Shown piece after piece: positions 26,346-34,683 of a stretch of DNA of 64,000 nucleotides. The notes below the pieces were generated by a model that was given only the letters and a program-made list of their open reading frames with translations, had not been told where the DNA came from and ran no database searches. The position numbers and the translations under genes are program-made. Position 1 is the stretch's first letter, and every line of letters starts with the position of its first letter. This DNA is from Pseudomonas lalkuanensis. Lineage in GTDB: Bacteria; Pseudomonadota; Gammaproteobacteria; Pseudomonadales; Pseudomonadaceae. The stretch is from the NCBI RefSeq assembly GCF_008807375.1, contig NZ_CP043311.1:3266001-3330000 (forward strand). Direction: 5' to 3'.

Positions 26346-27185
26346 ATGAAAAAATTCCGCTCCAAATGGTTCCGTGTCGCCGTAGAAGGCGCCACCACCG
26401 ACAAACGCACCATCAAGCGCAACTGGCTGGAACAGGCCGCGCGCAACTTCAACCGCAGCACCTACGGCGCCCGCATCTGGCTGGAGCACCTGCGCAGCCT
26501 GCTGCCAGACGCCCCCTTCCGTGCCTACGGCGACGTGCTGGCGGTCAAGGCCGAAGAGGTCGACATCAACGGCGAACGCAAGCTCGCCCTGTTCGCCCAG
26601 ATCGAACCCACCGCCGACCTCATCGCCCTCAACAAGGCCAAACAGAAGATCTACACCTCCATCGAGCTGGACGAGAACTTCGCCGACACAGGCGAGGCCT
26701 ACCTGGTCGGCATGGCCGTCACCGACTCCCCGGCCAGCCTCGGTACCGACGTGCTCGCCTTCAGCGCCGAGAAGCCCGAAGCCAGCCCCTTCCGCGACCG
26801 TCACTACTCGGCCACCGCCATGTTCACCGAGGCCATCGAAGTCGATCTCGAATTCGAGGAAGTCACGGAGGCCCCCAGCCGCTTCAAGGAGCTGCTGGAC
26901 AAGGTCAACGGCCTGCTCGGCCGCCAGAAGGCCAAAGACGTCCAGGACGACACCCAGTTCGCCGAGCTGGGCGAAGCCCTCACCGGCCTGCTCACCTTCG
27001 CCGACGAACAGAGCCAGGCCGCCGCCAGCACCGCCCAGGAAGTCACCGCGCTGAAGCAACAGCTCACCCAACTCAGCACCGACTTCGCCGCCCTCAAGCA
27101 GCAGCTCAGCGAGAGCGAAGACCCCGAGCAACCCCAACGCCCGCCGGCCACCGGCGACAACGGCCAGATCCTCACCGACTGCTGA
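26346..27185 (+). CDS. Capsid scaffold with protease (P2 gpO-like)
   Basis: 279 aa. The N-terminal half is the maturation serine protease: Asp19, His48 (ARIWLEHL) and Ser105 (IYTSIEL) line up with the triad described for P2 gpO. The C-terminal half is a helical scaffold rich in Gln, Ala and Asp (TALKQQLTQLSTDFAALKQQ). It drives prohead assembly and cleaves the capsid protein and itself. It is the first gene of the head/lysis operon after the dyad at 26249. Confidence 0.93.
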   Translation: MKKFRSKWFRVAVEGATTDKRTIKRNWLEQAARNFNRSTYGARIWLEHLRSLLPDAPFRAYGDVLAVKAEEVDINGERKLALFAQIEPTADLIALNKAKQKIYTSIELDENFADTGEAYLVGMAVTDSPASLGTDVLAFSAEKPEASPFRDRHYSATAMFTEAIEVDLEFEEVTEAPSRFKELLDKVNGLLGRQKAKDVQDDTQFAELGEALTGLLTFADEQSQAAASTAQEVTALKQQLTQLSTDFAALKQQLSESEDPEQPQRPPATGDNGQILTDC

Positions 27186-27211
27186 CCAGCCCGCCCGCAC
27201 CGGAGAACCCC

Positions 27212-28222
27212 ATGCGCAACGAAACCCGAGTCCTCTACAACGCCTTCACCCAGCAGCTGGGCCAGCTCAACGGCGTGCCCGACGTCAGCAAGAAATTCAA
27301 CGTCGAGCCCACCGTCGAACAGAAGCTGGAAACCCGCATCCAGGAATCCAGCTCGTTCCTCTCCCGCGTCAACGTCTACGGCGTGCGCGAGCAGGAAGGC
27401 GAGAAAGTCGGCCTGGACATCGACAGCCCGACCGCCAGCACCACCGACACCGAGAAACAGGCGCGCCAGACCAGCGACCCGACCGGCCTCGACCAGCGCC
27501 GCTACCGCTGCGAGCAAACCAACTTCGACACCCACATCCGCTACCAGAAGCTCGACGCCTGGGCCAAATTCCCGGACTTCCAGACCCGCATCCGCAACCT
27601 CATCGTCCACAACCAGGCCCTGGCGCGGATCATGATCGGCTGGAACGGCACCAGCCGCGCCGCCACCTCCAACAAGGCCAAGAACCCGCTCCTGCAGGAC
27701 GTGAACATCGGCTGGCTGCAGAAAATGCGCGTCGAAAACGCCGCCCGCGTGATGAAAGAAGGCAAGGAAGGCAGCGGCAAGATCCGCGTCGGCAGTGGCG
27801 GCGACTACAAGAACCTCGACGCCCTGGTCTTCGACATGGTGGAAGAATTCATCCATCCCCTCTTCCAGGAAGACACCCGCCTCGTCGCCATCTGCGGCCG
27901 CAAGCTGCTGGCCGACAAGTACTTCCCCATCATCAACCAGCAGCACGCCCCCAGCGAAATGCTCGCCGCCGACGTCGTCACCAGCCAGAAGCGCCTGGGC
28001 AACCTGCCGGCCGTGCGCGTGCCCTACTTCCCCGCCAACGGCCTGCTGATCACCCCGCTGGAAAACCTCTCCATCTACTGGCAGCTGGAAACCCGCCGCC
28101 GCACCCTCGTCGACCACGCCGCCCGCGACCGCATCGAAAACTACGAGTCGGTCAACGAAAGCTATGTGATCGAAGAGCTGGCCGCCGCCAGCCTGGCGGA
28201 AAACATCCTGATCGAGGACTGA
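27212..28222 (+). CDS. Major capsid protein (P2 gpN-like)
   Basis: 336 aa, HK97-fold protein of the P2 family. Begins MRNETRVLYNAFTQQLGQLN; other family segments are ESSSFLSRVNVYGVREQEGE, WAKFPDFQTRIRNLIVHNQA and NYESVNESYVIEELAAA at the end. The first 30 or so residues are expected to be removed by the scaffold protease. ATG 27212 has GGAG nine bases upstream; the open frame from the previous gene is a shadow. Confidence 0.95.
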   Translation: MRNETRVLYNAFTQQLGQLNGVPDVSKKFNVEPTVEQKLETRIQESSSFLSRVNVYGVREQEGEKVGLDIDSPTASTTDTEKQARQTSDPTGLDQRRYRCEQTNFDTHIRYQKLDAWAKFPDFQTRIRNLIVHNQALARIMIGWNGTSRAATSNKAKNPLLQDVNIGWLQKMRVENAARVMKEGKEGSGKIRVGSGGDYKNLDALVFDMVEEFIHPLFQEDTRLVAICGRKLLADKYFPIINQQHAPSEMLAADVVTSQKRLGNLPAVRVPYFPANGLLITPLENLSIYWQLETRRRTLVDHAARDRIENYESVNESYVIEELAAASLAENILIED

Positions 28223-28224
28223 CC

Positions 28225-28923
28225 ATGAGCAGCCCGGCCCGCCGCCACTACCAGCGCATCAACGCCGCCCTCGCCGCCTCCCAGGTCGACCGCGACGACA
28301 GCATGGAAGGCGCCAACGCCTACGAACTGCAACTGGCCCAGCTCACCCAGCACCGCCTGCGCCTGCGGCAGATCCAGTCCAACCAGGGCAAGGCCGAACT
28401 CAAGCGCCAGTTGCTGCCCGAGTACGCCCCCTACCTCCAGGGCGTGCTCGCCGCGGGCAAAGGAGCCCAGGACGAAGTCCTCACCACTCTCATGGTCTGG
28501 CACATCGACGCCGGCGAGTATCGCGGCGCCCTGGACATCGCCGCCTACGTGCTCGAACACAACCTGCCGATGCCTGACCGCTTCCAGCGCACCACCGGCT
28601 GCCTGGTGGCCGAAGAAATCGCCGAAGCCGCCCTCAAGGCGCAGAAAACCGGCGAGTACTTCGACCTCGCCACCCTGCACCGCACCGCCCTGCTCACCGT
28701 CGACCAGGACATGCCCGACGAAGTCCGCGCCAAGCTCCACCTCGCCATGGGCCGCGCCACCCTCGCCGGCCTCACCGAGCAGGAGCCGGGCCGCCCCGGG
28801 CAGGTGAAAGCGGGCATCGAATTGCTCAAGCGCGCCATCGAGCTGCACAGCGCCTGCGGCGGCAAAAAAGACCTGGAGCAGGCCGAACGCCTGCAGAAGA
28901 AACTCGCTGCCACCGGCAGCTAA
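28225..28923 (+). CDS. Terminase small subunit / endonuclease (P2 gpM-like)
   Basis: 232 aa. Begins MSSPARRHYQRINAALAA, with GVLAAGKGAQDEVLTTLMVW and IDAGEYRGALDIAAYVLEHN typical of gpM. It assists the large subunit in recognising and cutting cos. The start lies two bases after the capsid gene stop. Confidence 0.93.
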   Translation: MSSPARRHYQRINAALAASQVDRDDSMEGANAYELQLAQLTQHRLRLRQIQSNQGKAELKRQLLPEYAPYLQGVLAAGKGAQDEVLTTLMVWHIDAGEYRGALDIAAYVLEHNLPMPDRFQRTTGCLVAEEIAEAALKAQKTGEYFDLATLHRTALLTVDQDMPDEVRAKLHLAMGRATLAGLTEQEPGRPGQVKAGIELLKRAIELHSACGGKKDLEQAERLQKKLAATGS

Positions 28924-29026
28924 CCGAGCGGTCCCCCGCAACCCCGGCGGCTCGGGGCCAATCCACGCTTGCGATTGCGAAGTGAGCAACGTGCGGCCCC
29001 GACCACCGCCGATCCAAGGAGCGACC

Positions 29027-29488
29027 ATGAGCGGATTCATCGCCGGCGGCACACCCACCGGCTTCACCCTCAAAAATGACAGCTGGTGGCCCGACATCGA
29101 CGGCCAAGACATGCGCGCCGTGCTGCGCCTCGACGCCTCCATCACCGACGCCCGCCTCAAGGCCGCCGCCCTCAATGCCATGCTCGACACCAACCGCGAA
29201 CTGACTCGGTTCAAGGCCCGCCACCAGGCCCTCGGCTGCACCACCCTCGAAGGCGTCCCCGCCGACCAGGTCGACGGCCAGAGCCGCCTCGTCATCCTCT
29301 ACTGCCGCGCCCTCTACTGCGGTGCCGGCGCCGAACTCACCGAACGCTACCGCGCCCTGGACAGCAGCGCCGATGGCCACGCCAAGGCCGACGCCCTCAC
29401 CCCCAGCATCGACGAACTGCGCCGCGACCAGCGCTGGGCCATCCGCGACCTGCTGGGCCTGCCCCGCACCACCGTGGAACTCATCTGA
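29027..29488 (+). CDS. Head completion protein (P2 gpL-like)
   Basis: 153 aa. MSGFIAGGTPTGFTLKNDSW, then WWPDIDGQDMRAVLRLDASI and CRALYCGAGAELTERYRA match gpL, which closes the filled head before tail joining. ATG 29027 has AAGGAG; a longer frame from 28982 is unlikely. Its stop overlaps the next start (TGATG). Confidence 0.92.
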   Translation: MSGFIAGGTPTGFTLKNDSWWPDIDGQDMRAVLRLDASITDARLKAAALNAMLDTNRELTRFKARHQALGCTTLEGVPADQVDGQSRLVILYCRALYCGAGAELTERYRALDSSADGHAKADALTPSIDELRRDQRWAIRDLLGLPRTTVELI

Positions 29489-29694
29489 TGGACCAGGTCA
29501 TCGCCCGCCAGGGCGACACCCTCGACGCCATCTGTTGGCGCCACTACGGCCGCACCGCCGGCGTCACCGAAGCCGTGCTCGAGGCCAACCCGGGTCTCGC
29601 CGAACTGGGCGCCGTACTGCCACTGGGTACCACCCTCAACCTCCCGCCCCAGGCACCGCAGCCCCAGCGCCGCACGGTGCAGCTCTGGGACTGA
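29488..29694 (+). CDS. Tail protein X (P2 gpX-like, LysM fold)
   Basis: 68 aa. The LysM-like pattern QGDTLDAICWRHYGR, then VLEANPGLAELGAVLPLGT is clear and ends ...TLNLPPQ. gpX is a small tail protein needed for assembly, probably associated with the tail tip. It is translationally coupled to L. Confidence 0.92.
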   Translation: MDQVIARQGDTLDAICWRHYGRTAGVTEAVLEANPGLAELGAVLPLGTTLNLPPQAPQPQRRTVQLWD

Positions 29695-29707
29695 CACAGG
29701 AGCCCCC

Positions 29708-30022
29708 ATGCCCGACAAACCCGAACAGTGGGCCTGGTTCGCCACCTGGCTCGAAGAACACTGGCCCGCCGTCTACGCCGCCTGCCTGGGCACCTTCATC
29801 GCCGCCCTGCGCGTGCTCTACGGCGGCGGGGGCTGGCGACAGGTTGGCCTGGAAGCACCGCTCTGCGGCGCCATCACCCTGTCGGCCAGCGCGGGCCTGC
29901 AACTCATCGCCATCCCGGCCAGCGCCGCCCCCTTCTTCGGCGGCGTCATCGGCCTGCTCGGCGTGGAAGGCGTGCGCGCCGTCGCCAAGCGCCACCTCAC
30001 CCAGAATGGAGATCCGCAATGA
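29708..30022 (+). CDS. Holin
   Basis: 104 aa with two or three hydrophobic segments (AVYAACLGTFIAALRVLYGG, GAITLSASAGLQLIAIPA, FFGGVIGLLGVEGV) and a charged C-terminus, the lambda/HP1-type holin layout. It sits immediately upstream of the endolysin and overlaps it by 4 bases, so timing of lysis and enzyme release are encoded together. Confidence 0.85.
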   Translation: MPDKPEQWAWFATWLEEHWPAVYAACLGTFIAALRVLYGGGGWRQVGLEAPLCGAITLSASAGLQLIAIPASAAPFFGGVIGLLGVEGVRAVAKRHLTQNGDPQ

Positions 30023-30855
30023 CCCTCATCCGCCATGGCCACCGTGGCCAGGCCGTGCGCCAGCTGCAGCAGCAACTCAACCGCGCCGGCGCCGAGCTCT
30101 ATGTCGATGGTCACTTCGGTGACGCCACCGAAGCCGCCGTACGCGCCTACCAGCGCCGCGTCGGCCTGGTCGCCGATGGCATCGCCGGCCCCAAGACGCT
30201 GGCCACCCTCGCCGGCACCGGCAACGCCCGCCTGCTCCACCACAACATGCTGCTGGCCGTGGCCCAGCGCCTGAACGTGGAGCTGGCCGCCATCTACGCC
30301 GTGAACGAAGTGGAAAGCGCCGGCCAGGGCTTCCTCGCCAACGGCAAGCCCGCCATCCTCTTCGAGCGCCACATCATGTACCGCCAGCTCTGCACCCCGC
30401 GCAGCAACGAGGACGATGCAGCCGCCCTACAGGCCTACGCCGACGAACTGGCGGCACTCCACCCCAACCTGGTCAACCCGCGCCCGGGTGGCTACGCCGG
30501 CGGCACCGCCGAGCACCAACGCCTCGCCCACGCTCGCCTCCTGGACGACACCTGCGCCCTGGAGTCCGCCAGCTGGGGCGCCTTCCAGATCATGGGCTTT
30601 CACTGGCAGCGCCTCGGCTATGCCAGCGTCCAGGCCTTCGTCGCGGAAATGGAGGCCGGCGAAAACCAGCAATTCGACGCCTTCGCCCGCTTCATCGAAA
30701 CCGACCCGGCCCTGCTCAAGGCCCTGCAGGGCAAACGCTGTGCCACCTTCGCCAAGCTCTACAACGGCCCGGCGTACCAGCGGAACCTCTACGACGTGAA
30801 GCTGGAGCGCGCCTACCAGCGCCATGCTGAGGCAGCCATCGAGGCTGCCGCGTGA
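30019..30855 (+). CDS. Endolysin, N-acetylmuramidase with peptidoglycan-binding domain
   Basis: 278 aa. Residues 5-65 are a peptidoglycan_binding_1 domain (RGQAVRQLQQQLNRAGAELY, VDGHFGDATEAAVRAYQ, GLVADGIAGPKTL). Residues 75-270 are the DUF3380 N-acetylmuramidase domain with the catalytic Glu in YAVNEVESAGQGF and the SASWGAFQIMGFHW signature. No signal peptide, so release depends on the holin. It is modular, unlike P2 gpK. Confidence 0.95.
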   Translation: MTLIRHGHRGQAVRQLQQQLNRAGAELYVDGHFGDATEAAVRAYQRRVGLVADGIAGPKTLATLAGTGNARLLHHNMLLAVAQRLNVELAAIYAVNEVESAGQGFLANGKPAILFERHIMYRQLCTPRSNEDDAAALQAYADELAALHPNLVNPRPGGYAGGTAEHQRLAHARLLDDTCALESASWGAFQIMGFHWQRLGYASVQAFVAEMEAGENQQFDAFARFIETDPALLKALQGKRCATFAKLYNGPAYQRNLYDVKLERAYQRHAEAAIEAAA

Positions 30856-31295
30856 GTGCCCTGCGCCAGGTGCTCTACGGCCTGGCGCTGCTGGCCGCCC
30901 TGGGCCTATTCGCCTGGGCACAGCAACAGCGGCTGGCCAGGGCGGAAAGCGAAACCCGTCTGGCCATCCAGGGCCAGCAACAGGCCGAGCAGCGCGGCGA
31001 ACGCCAGCAACTCACCATCGCCACGCTGGAAAGCCACCTGCAGCGCGAGCGCCGCGCGCAAACCGACCTTCGCCAGCTCCAGGCCCGCCTGCAACAAGGC
31101 CTGGCAGACCGCGAACGCACCATCGAGAACCTAAAACGTGAAAACCGCGACCTGCAGCAATGGGCTGACCAGCCTCTGCCTCCTCCTGCTCACCGGCTGC
31201 GCCAGCGCCCCGCCCTCACCGGAGCGGCCGCTTACCATCAGTGGCTGTCCGGCAGTACTGCCCTGCACCCTTCCAGCAACAACCCCAACCCGTAG
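30852..31295 (+). CDS. Spanin inner-membrane subunit (Rz/LysB-like)
   Basis: 147 aa. One N-terminal transmembrane helix (VLYGLALLAALGLFAWAQQQ) followed by a long coiled coil rich in Gln, Arg and Glu up to residue 95. GTG start overlaps the endolysin stop. With the outer-membrane lipoprotein nested in its 3' end it forms the spanin that fuses the two membranes at the last step of lysis. Confidence 0.9.
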   Translation: MSALRQVLYGLALLAALGLFAWAQQQRLARAESETRLAIQGQQQAEQRGERQQLTIATLESHLQRERRAQTDLRQLQARLQQGLADRERTIENLKRENRDLQQWADQPLPPPAHRLRQRPALTGAAAYHQWLSGSTALHPSSNNPNP

Positions 31296-31398
31296 CGGCG
31301 ACCTGCTCACCGACCTGGACCGCCTCGAGGCCGCCTGGGCCGAATGCGCCGCCCAGGTAGACGCCGTCTACGCCACCCAGCAGGAGCCACAGCCATGA
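31138..31398 (+). CDS. Spanin outer-membrane lipoprotein (Rz1/LysC-like)
   Basis: 86 aa with GTG start, nested in the +1 frame of the Rz-like gene over 158 bases. Signal sequence NGLTSLCLLLLTGCAS has a clear lipobox LLTGC; the mature part is Pro-rich, then acidic. This is the expected Rz1-type overlapping partner. Confidence 0.88.
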   Translation: MKTATCSNGLTSLCLLLLTGCASAPPSPERPLTISGCPAVLPCTLPATTPTRSGDLLTDLDRLEAAWAECAAQVDAVYATQQEPQP

Positions 31399-31925
31399 AC
31401 AAGCCCGAATCCCTGCGCACGCACCTGCTGGCCAGCATCCCGGAACTCACCCACAACCCGGAGCGCCTGCTGCTGTTCATCGACAACGGCAAGATCCGCA
31501 GCACGGCAGCAGCCGGCTTCTCCTTCGAATACAGCTACAGCCTCAACCTCATCTTCACCGACTACGCCGGCCACGCCGACGCCATTGCCGTGCCCCTGCT
31601 GGCCTGGCTGCGCGTCCACCAGCCGGAGCTCTTGGCCAACTTCGATAAGGGGAAAGAGGCGATCGCCTTCGAAGCCGATCGCCTCGACAACAGCAAGGTG
31701 GACCTCTCCATCACCCTGCCCCTCACCGAGCGAGTCATCGTCCACCAGCAAGCCGATGGCCGTCTGGAGCTGGACCACCCAGAGGAACCCCAGCTCACCC
31801 CGCACCTGCCCGAAGCGCGCTATGCCCTCTACGACGGCGCCACCCTGCTCGCCGCCTGGACCAGCGCAGCACCCACCGGCGTAGACCTGGAAACACCGCA
31901 CCCGGGGCCTATCCGTGTCCGCTAA
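31395..31925 (+). CDS. Tail completion protein (P2 gpR-like)
   Basis: 176 aa. Begins MNKPESLRTHLLASIPELTH; KIRSTAAAGFSFEYSYSLNL and LPLLAWLRVHQPELL-type segments match gpR, which finishes the head-proximal tail end. Its start overlaps the Rz1 stop and its end overlaps the S start by 11 bases. Confidence 0.92.
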   Translation: MNKPESLRTHLLASIPELTHNPERLLLFIDNGKIRSTAAAGFSFEYSYSLNLIFTDYAGHADAIAVPLLAWLRVHQPELLANFDKGKEAIAFEADRLDNSKVDLSITLPLTERVIVHQQADGRLELDHPEEPQLTPHLPEARYALYDGATLLAAWTSAAPTGVDLETPHPGPIRVR

Positions 31926-32364
31926 CCTCCAGGCCCTGGAAGACTGGGCCGGCGCCCTCCTGGTCAAACTCGGCCCCAGCGAGCGCCGGCGCCTCACCCA
32001 GACCATCGCCCGCGACCTGCGCCGCAGCCAGCAGCAACGCATCGCCAGCCAACGCAACCCGGACGGCAGCGCCTACACCCCGCGCAAACCCCGCAAGCTG
32101 CGCAGCAAGGCCGGCCGCATCCGCCGCAAGATGTTCACCAAGCTGCGCACTGCGCGGCACCTCAAGCTGCAGAGCACCGCCGAGCGCATCGCCATCGGCT
32201 TCCTCGGCCGCACCGCGCGCCTCGCCCGCATTCACCAATACGGCCTGCGCGACCGCCCCGGCCGGCGGGCAGCCGAGGTGCAGTACAGCCAGCGGGAGTT
32301 GTTGGGGTTCAGTGAGGGAGATCTCCAGCGCATTCGAGATCAGCTGCTGGCGCATTTGGCATAA
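31915..32364 (+). CDS. Phage virion morphogenesis protein (P2 gpS-like)
   Basis: 149 aa, GTG start. SANLQALEDWAGALLVKLGP, the Arg/Lys-rich SAYTPRKPRKLRSK and a C-terminal ARIHQYGLRDRP match the gpS tail-completion family. It is the last gene of the head/lysis operon before the first cargo region. Confidence 0.92.
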   Translation: MSANLQALEDWAGALLVKLGPSERRRLTQTIARDLRRSQQQRIASQRNPDGSAYTPRKPRKLRSKAGRIRRKMFTKLRTARHLKLQSTAERIAIGFLGRTARLARIHQYGLRDRPGRRAAEVQYSQRELLGFSEGDLQRIRDQLLAHLA

Positions 32365-32470
32365 ACAATTTCGGTGCGCGTGGGTTCATTCCCCAAGAGC
32401 TACGCTTGCAAAGCGCCACCCGGTGGTGCGGCGAAATCCGCGAAGACTGCAAGGGACTTCAGGAGACCGT

Positions 32471-33037
32471 ATGCAAGTTCGAACCAGGAGGCGGGGACTG
32501 ATCGATACCCGCTTCGGCGAGAAGTACGTCTATGTAGCGCTGGCCATCGTTGCCATCGTTTCCCTGGTGGACTTTCCGGGCATTTCGTTGAATGCCATCC
32601 AGGATGCCGTCTCATGGTTTTCGTCTGGGATGGCGCAGAAGATCGTACGGATTGCGCAGGAGCGCGAGGTGCCGGTACGTTCGGCCATCACATTGGCCAG
32701 CGCCCTGGTCCTGTCATGGGGTGGGTTCGTCTACTTCATCTTTTCGATTCCCGCCGAGCAGATGAGGCAGAACTACCTTCTGGAGCGTAAGGCCTGGAAT
32801 TACATGGGCTTGGTCATCGGCTGCCTGGTCTTCCATGGGTTGAGCCTGATGATGTTGAGTCGTCCTGCCTGGGAGGAGTTCAGTGCTCGGCCCGACGGTT
32901 TCTTTTCCAGGAACCTCGATTACCTGACGCAGACGGATACGGGTTTGGGCATTGCGGTTGCGTTCCTCACGCTCGTCACGGCGTACGCCTACGCCACCCT
33001 GCTGAAAACTATCTACGCGCATCTGAAAGCGGGCTGA
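32471..33037 (+). CDS. Cargo gene: four-helix membrane protein
   Basis: 188 aa. Transmembrane segments at about 19-35, 71-93, 110-130 and 157-177, with a basic N-terminus (MQVRTRRRGL). ATG 32471 with AGGAG upstream was chosen over a longer frame that overlaps S. It lies exactly where P2 carries its variable orf30, between S and V. No family recognised; a superinfection-exclusion or phage-resistance role is possible from position alone. Confidence 0.65.
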   Translation: MQVRTRRRGLIDTRFGEKYVYVALAIVAIVSLVDFPGISLNAIQDAVSWFSSGMAQKIVRIAQEREVPVRSAITLASALVLSWGGFVYFIFSIPAEQMRQNYLLERKAWNYMGLVIGCLVFHGLSLMMLSRPAWEEFSARPDGFFSRNLDYLTQTDTGLGIAVAFLTLVTAYAYATLLKTIYAHLKAG

Positions 33038-33140
33038 GCCCTGCAGCCAACGGCCAAGTCCTACACGTCGCCGAGTTCATCGGAAATTTCAACGCCCGAC
33101 TCAGGTTGCTAGCCTTCGCGCCCCGCCCGTACGGTGCCGC

Positions 33141-33221
33141 CATTGCTGCGTAAGCAGCAGGCTGGGCTTGGCAGCCCAATTAATCTCAGGCGGACATACC
33201 GCCCTTACAGGGCGTTTTTTG
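33141..33221 (+). ncRNA. C4-like antisense RNA
   Basis: A chain of hairpins: GCTGC/GCAGC (33145-33158), GGGCT-TGGC-AGCCC, GGCGG/CCGCC, then CGCCC-TTACA-GGGCG with TTTTTT as terminator. Loop segment TTGGCAG (33168-33174) is complementary to CTGCCAA (33301-33307), and TCTCAGGC (33184-33191) to GCCTGAGA (33288-33295), in the order expected for an RNA pairing with the mRNA leader downstream. This is the a'/b' to a/b layout of the P1 C4 RNA that blocks antirepressor synthesis. The 5' end is estimated. Confidence 0.7.
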
Positions 33222-33248
33222 TGTCCCCGGCATGGCTACGCCGGTTAT

Positions 33249-33293
33249 ATGGGTAGGCCGTGTGTGGGGGGCTTCGGCCCCGCCAGAGCCTGA
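33249..33293 (+). CDS. 14-aa leader peptide over the C4 target site
   Basis: ATG to TGA encodes MGRPCVGGFGPARA. The stop codon lies inside the predicted C4-binding segment GCCTGAGA. The surrounding RNA can fold into a long hairpin (GGGTAGG-CCGTG with CACGG-T-CCTACCC, 33251-33324). Translation would open or close the structure; this is inference from layout. Confidence 0.45.
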   Translation: MGRPCVGGFGPARA

Positions 33294-33380
33294 GACTGGT
33301 CTGCCAACCCTCACGGTCCTACCCGCCACTTCTTGGCAGAGGTGGTGGCAGGAACTCCCAACTCTCTCAGGAGCTCCACC

Positions 33381-33698
33381 ATGGCAGTGAACGCCCTCGA
33401 TCAGCTTCGCGACCTCCACGCCCACTTCAGCCTGCTGCGCGGCGCCGACAGCGCCCTGCTCAAGGCCAACAACTTCGACACCAAGCTCAATCACCTCGGC
33501 CACCTGCTGGACGAGCTCGAGCAGCTGCGGGAAACCTACTTCCACCTCACCAGCATCGACGGCGCCCTGGAAATGCTCCTGCAACTCCTCCGCGCCGCCC
33601 ACGCCGAACGCCTCTATGGCGACCACCTCCACTGCCTCATGGAGCCGCTACGCGGGAAGCTGTATCGGGCGTTGAATGAGATGGAGGGGATTATCTAG
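33381..33698 (+). CDS. Small helical phage protein upstream of the antirepressor
   Basis: 105 aa, MAVNALDQLRDLHAHFSLLR, then LDELEQLRETYFHLTSIDGA and a short C-terminus. Predicted all-helical, soluble. GGAG lies 6-9 nt before ATG. It occupies the position of icd in the P1/P7 immI operon (between the C4 site and ant), but I see no sequence similarity and do not assign that function; DUF1484-like proteins are a possible family. Half of it is duplicated at 35199-35354. Confidence 0.7.
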   Translation: MAVNALDQLRDLHAHFSLLRGADSALLKANNFDTKLNHLGHLLDELEQLRETYFHLTSIDGALEMLLQLLRAAHAERLYGDHLHCLMEPLRGKLYRALNEMEGII

Positions 33699-33714
33699 GG
33701 CTGGACCACTACAG

Positions 33715-33745
33715 CCCAACCGTCACCAATTTGGTGATGGTTGGG
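33715..33745. promoter_or_regulatory. Large palindrome upstream of the antirepressor
   Basis: Arms of 15 bp (CCCAACCGTCACCAA and its near inverse) match at 14 of 15 positions around one T. It lies 27 bases before the antirepressor start. Related GGTGA/TCACC palindromes follow at 34609 and 34684. It may be an operator or an mRNA structure limiting translation. Confidence 0.55.
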
Positions 33746-33771
33746 ATAGATCCTCTGCAAGGAGTGCTGCA

Positions 33772-34593
33772 ATGAACAACGCACAACAGCTGATCCCCGT
33801 TCCTTTCTATGAAGACACTGTTGTCCTGGTCGGTCAGGACAACGAGCCATTCGTGGCGATGAAGCCCATCGTCACCAACATGGGGCTGGTTTGGGCTGCT
33901 CAGTACGTGAAGCTCATGGAGCGGTTCAGTTCAACCGTTTCGGAAATCGAAACAGTTGCCGATGATGGCAAGATGCACAGCATGACGTGCATGCCCTTGC
34001 GCAAGCTCCCAGCCTGGCTCTACTCCATCAGCCCGAACAAGGTGAAGCCCGAGCTGCGCGACAAGGTCATCCGCTACCAGGAAGAATGCGACGACGCACT
34101 CTGGGCGTACTGGACCCAAGGCATCGCCCAACGCCCCGGCTCTACCGCCGTCACCCAGCGCATCGCCCTCTCCCGCCACCGTCTAGCCCTGGCCAAGGAA
34201 CTCCACCGCACTCGCGACAAGGCATTGCGCGGAGTCATTCACCAGCAGCTCGACGAAGTCTCCCGCGCCATGGGCCTGCCGACGCCCGAACTGGACAGCC
34301 TCGGTCGCGCCGCTCCGGCTGTACCGGACATACTAAGCACGCTCTGGGATGCCCTGGTACAGCTCGACAAGTTGCAGGTGCCGTATAACCATTCTCGCGA
34401 CCCACAGCTCGTTGCTATCAACCTGTCCCAACTGGCTACGGCTCTACAGCAACACGGCAGCACGCTTCACATCACCCGGGCCCTGACTGACGCCATGCGC
34501 AGCAGCGACTCCCCACGCTTTCTTCGCCACGCTACCGTCAACAGCCGGCTTACCCGCAAAAGCATCAAATGCTGGGTTTTCGAACGAGCTTGA
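33772..34593 (+). CDS. Phage antirepressor, P22_AR_N type
   Basis: 273 aa. The N-terminal 110 residues are the P22 antirepressor domain (VPFYEDTVVLVGQDNEPFVA, MKPIVTNMGLVWAAQYVKLM, LYSISPNKVKPELRDKVIRY). Residues about 185-272 share an unexpected second domain with the C-terminus of the prophage primase-helicase (NHS-x2-P-x-L-x-A-I-N-L at the start, K-C-W-x-F at the end). The protein should inactivate a repressor and so induce the prophage or a co-resident one. It lies downstream of a C4-like RNA target. Start at ATG 33772 with AAGGAG. Confidence 0.85.
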   Translation: MNNAQQLIPVPFYEDTVVLVGQDNEPFVAMKPIVTNMGLVWAAQYVKLMERFSSTVSEIETVADDGKMHSMTCMPLRKLPAWLYSISPNKVKPELRDKVIRYQEECDDALWAYWTQGIAQRPGSTAVTQRIALSRHRLALAKELHRTRDKALRGVIHQQLDEVSRAMGLPTPELDSLGRAAPAVPDILSTLWDALVQLDKLQVPYNHSRDPQLVAINLSQLATALQQHGSTLHITRALTDAMRSSDSPRFLRHATVNSRLTRKSIKCWVFERA

Positions 34594-34608
34594 GATCCCT
34601 AATCCCTT

Positions 34609-34635
34609 CAGTTGTGGTGAACATCACCACAACTG
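34609..34635. promoter_or_regulatory. Perfect palindrome after the antirepressor
   Basis: CAGTTGTGGTGA-ACA-TCACCACAACTG, 12 of 12 pairs, 15 bases after the antirepressor stop. No T-tract follows, so an operator-like role is as likely as termination. The GGTGA core is shared with the palindromes at 33715 and 34684. Confidence 0.55.
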
Positions 34636-34683
34636 CAGCCAGTGCCTGATCCCTCGCACGGGCTCTTAACTGCTGAACCTCCC

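Noticed and set aside
26804..28117. Minus-strand frame of 437 codons
   Set aside because: Antisense to scaffold and capsid genes; Gly/Val/Ala-rich shadow.
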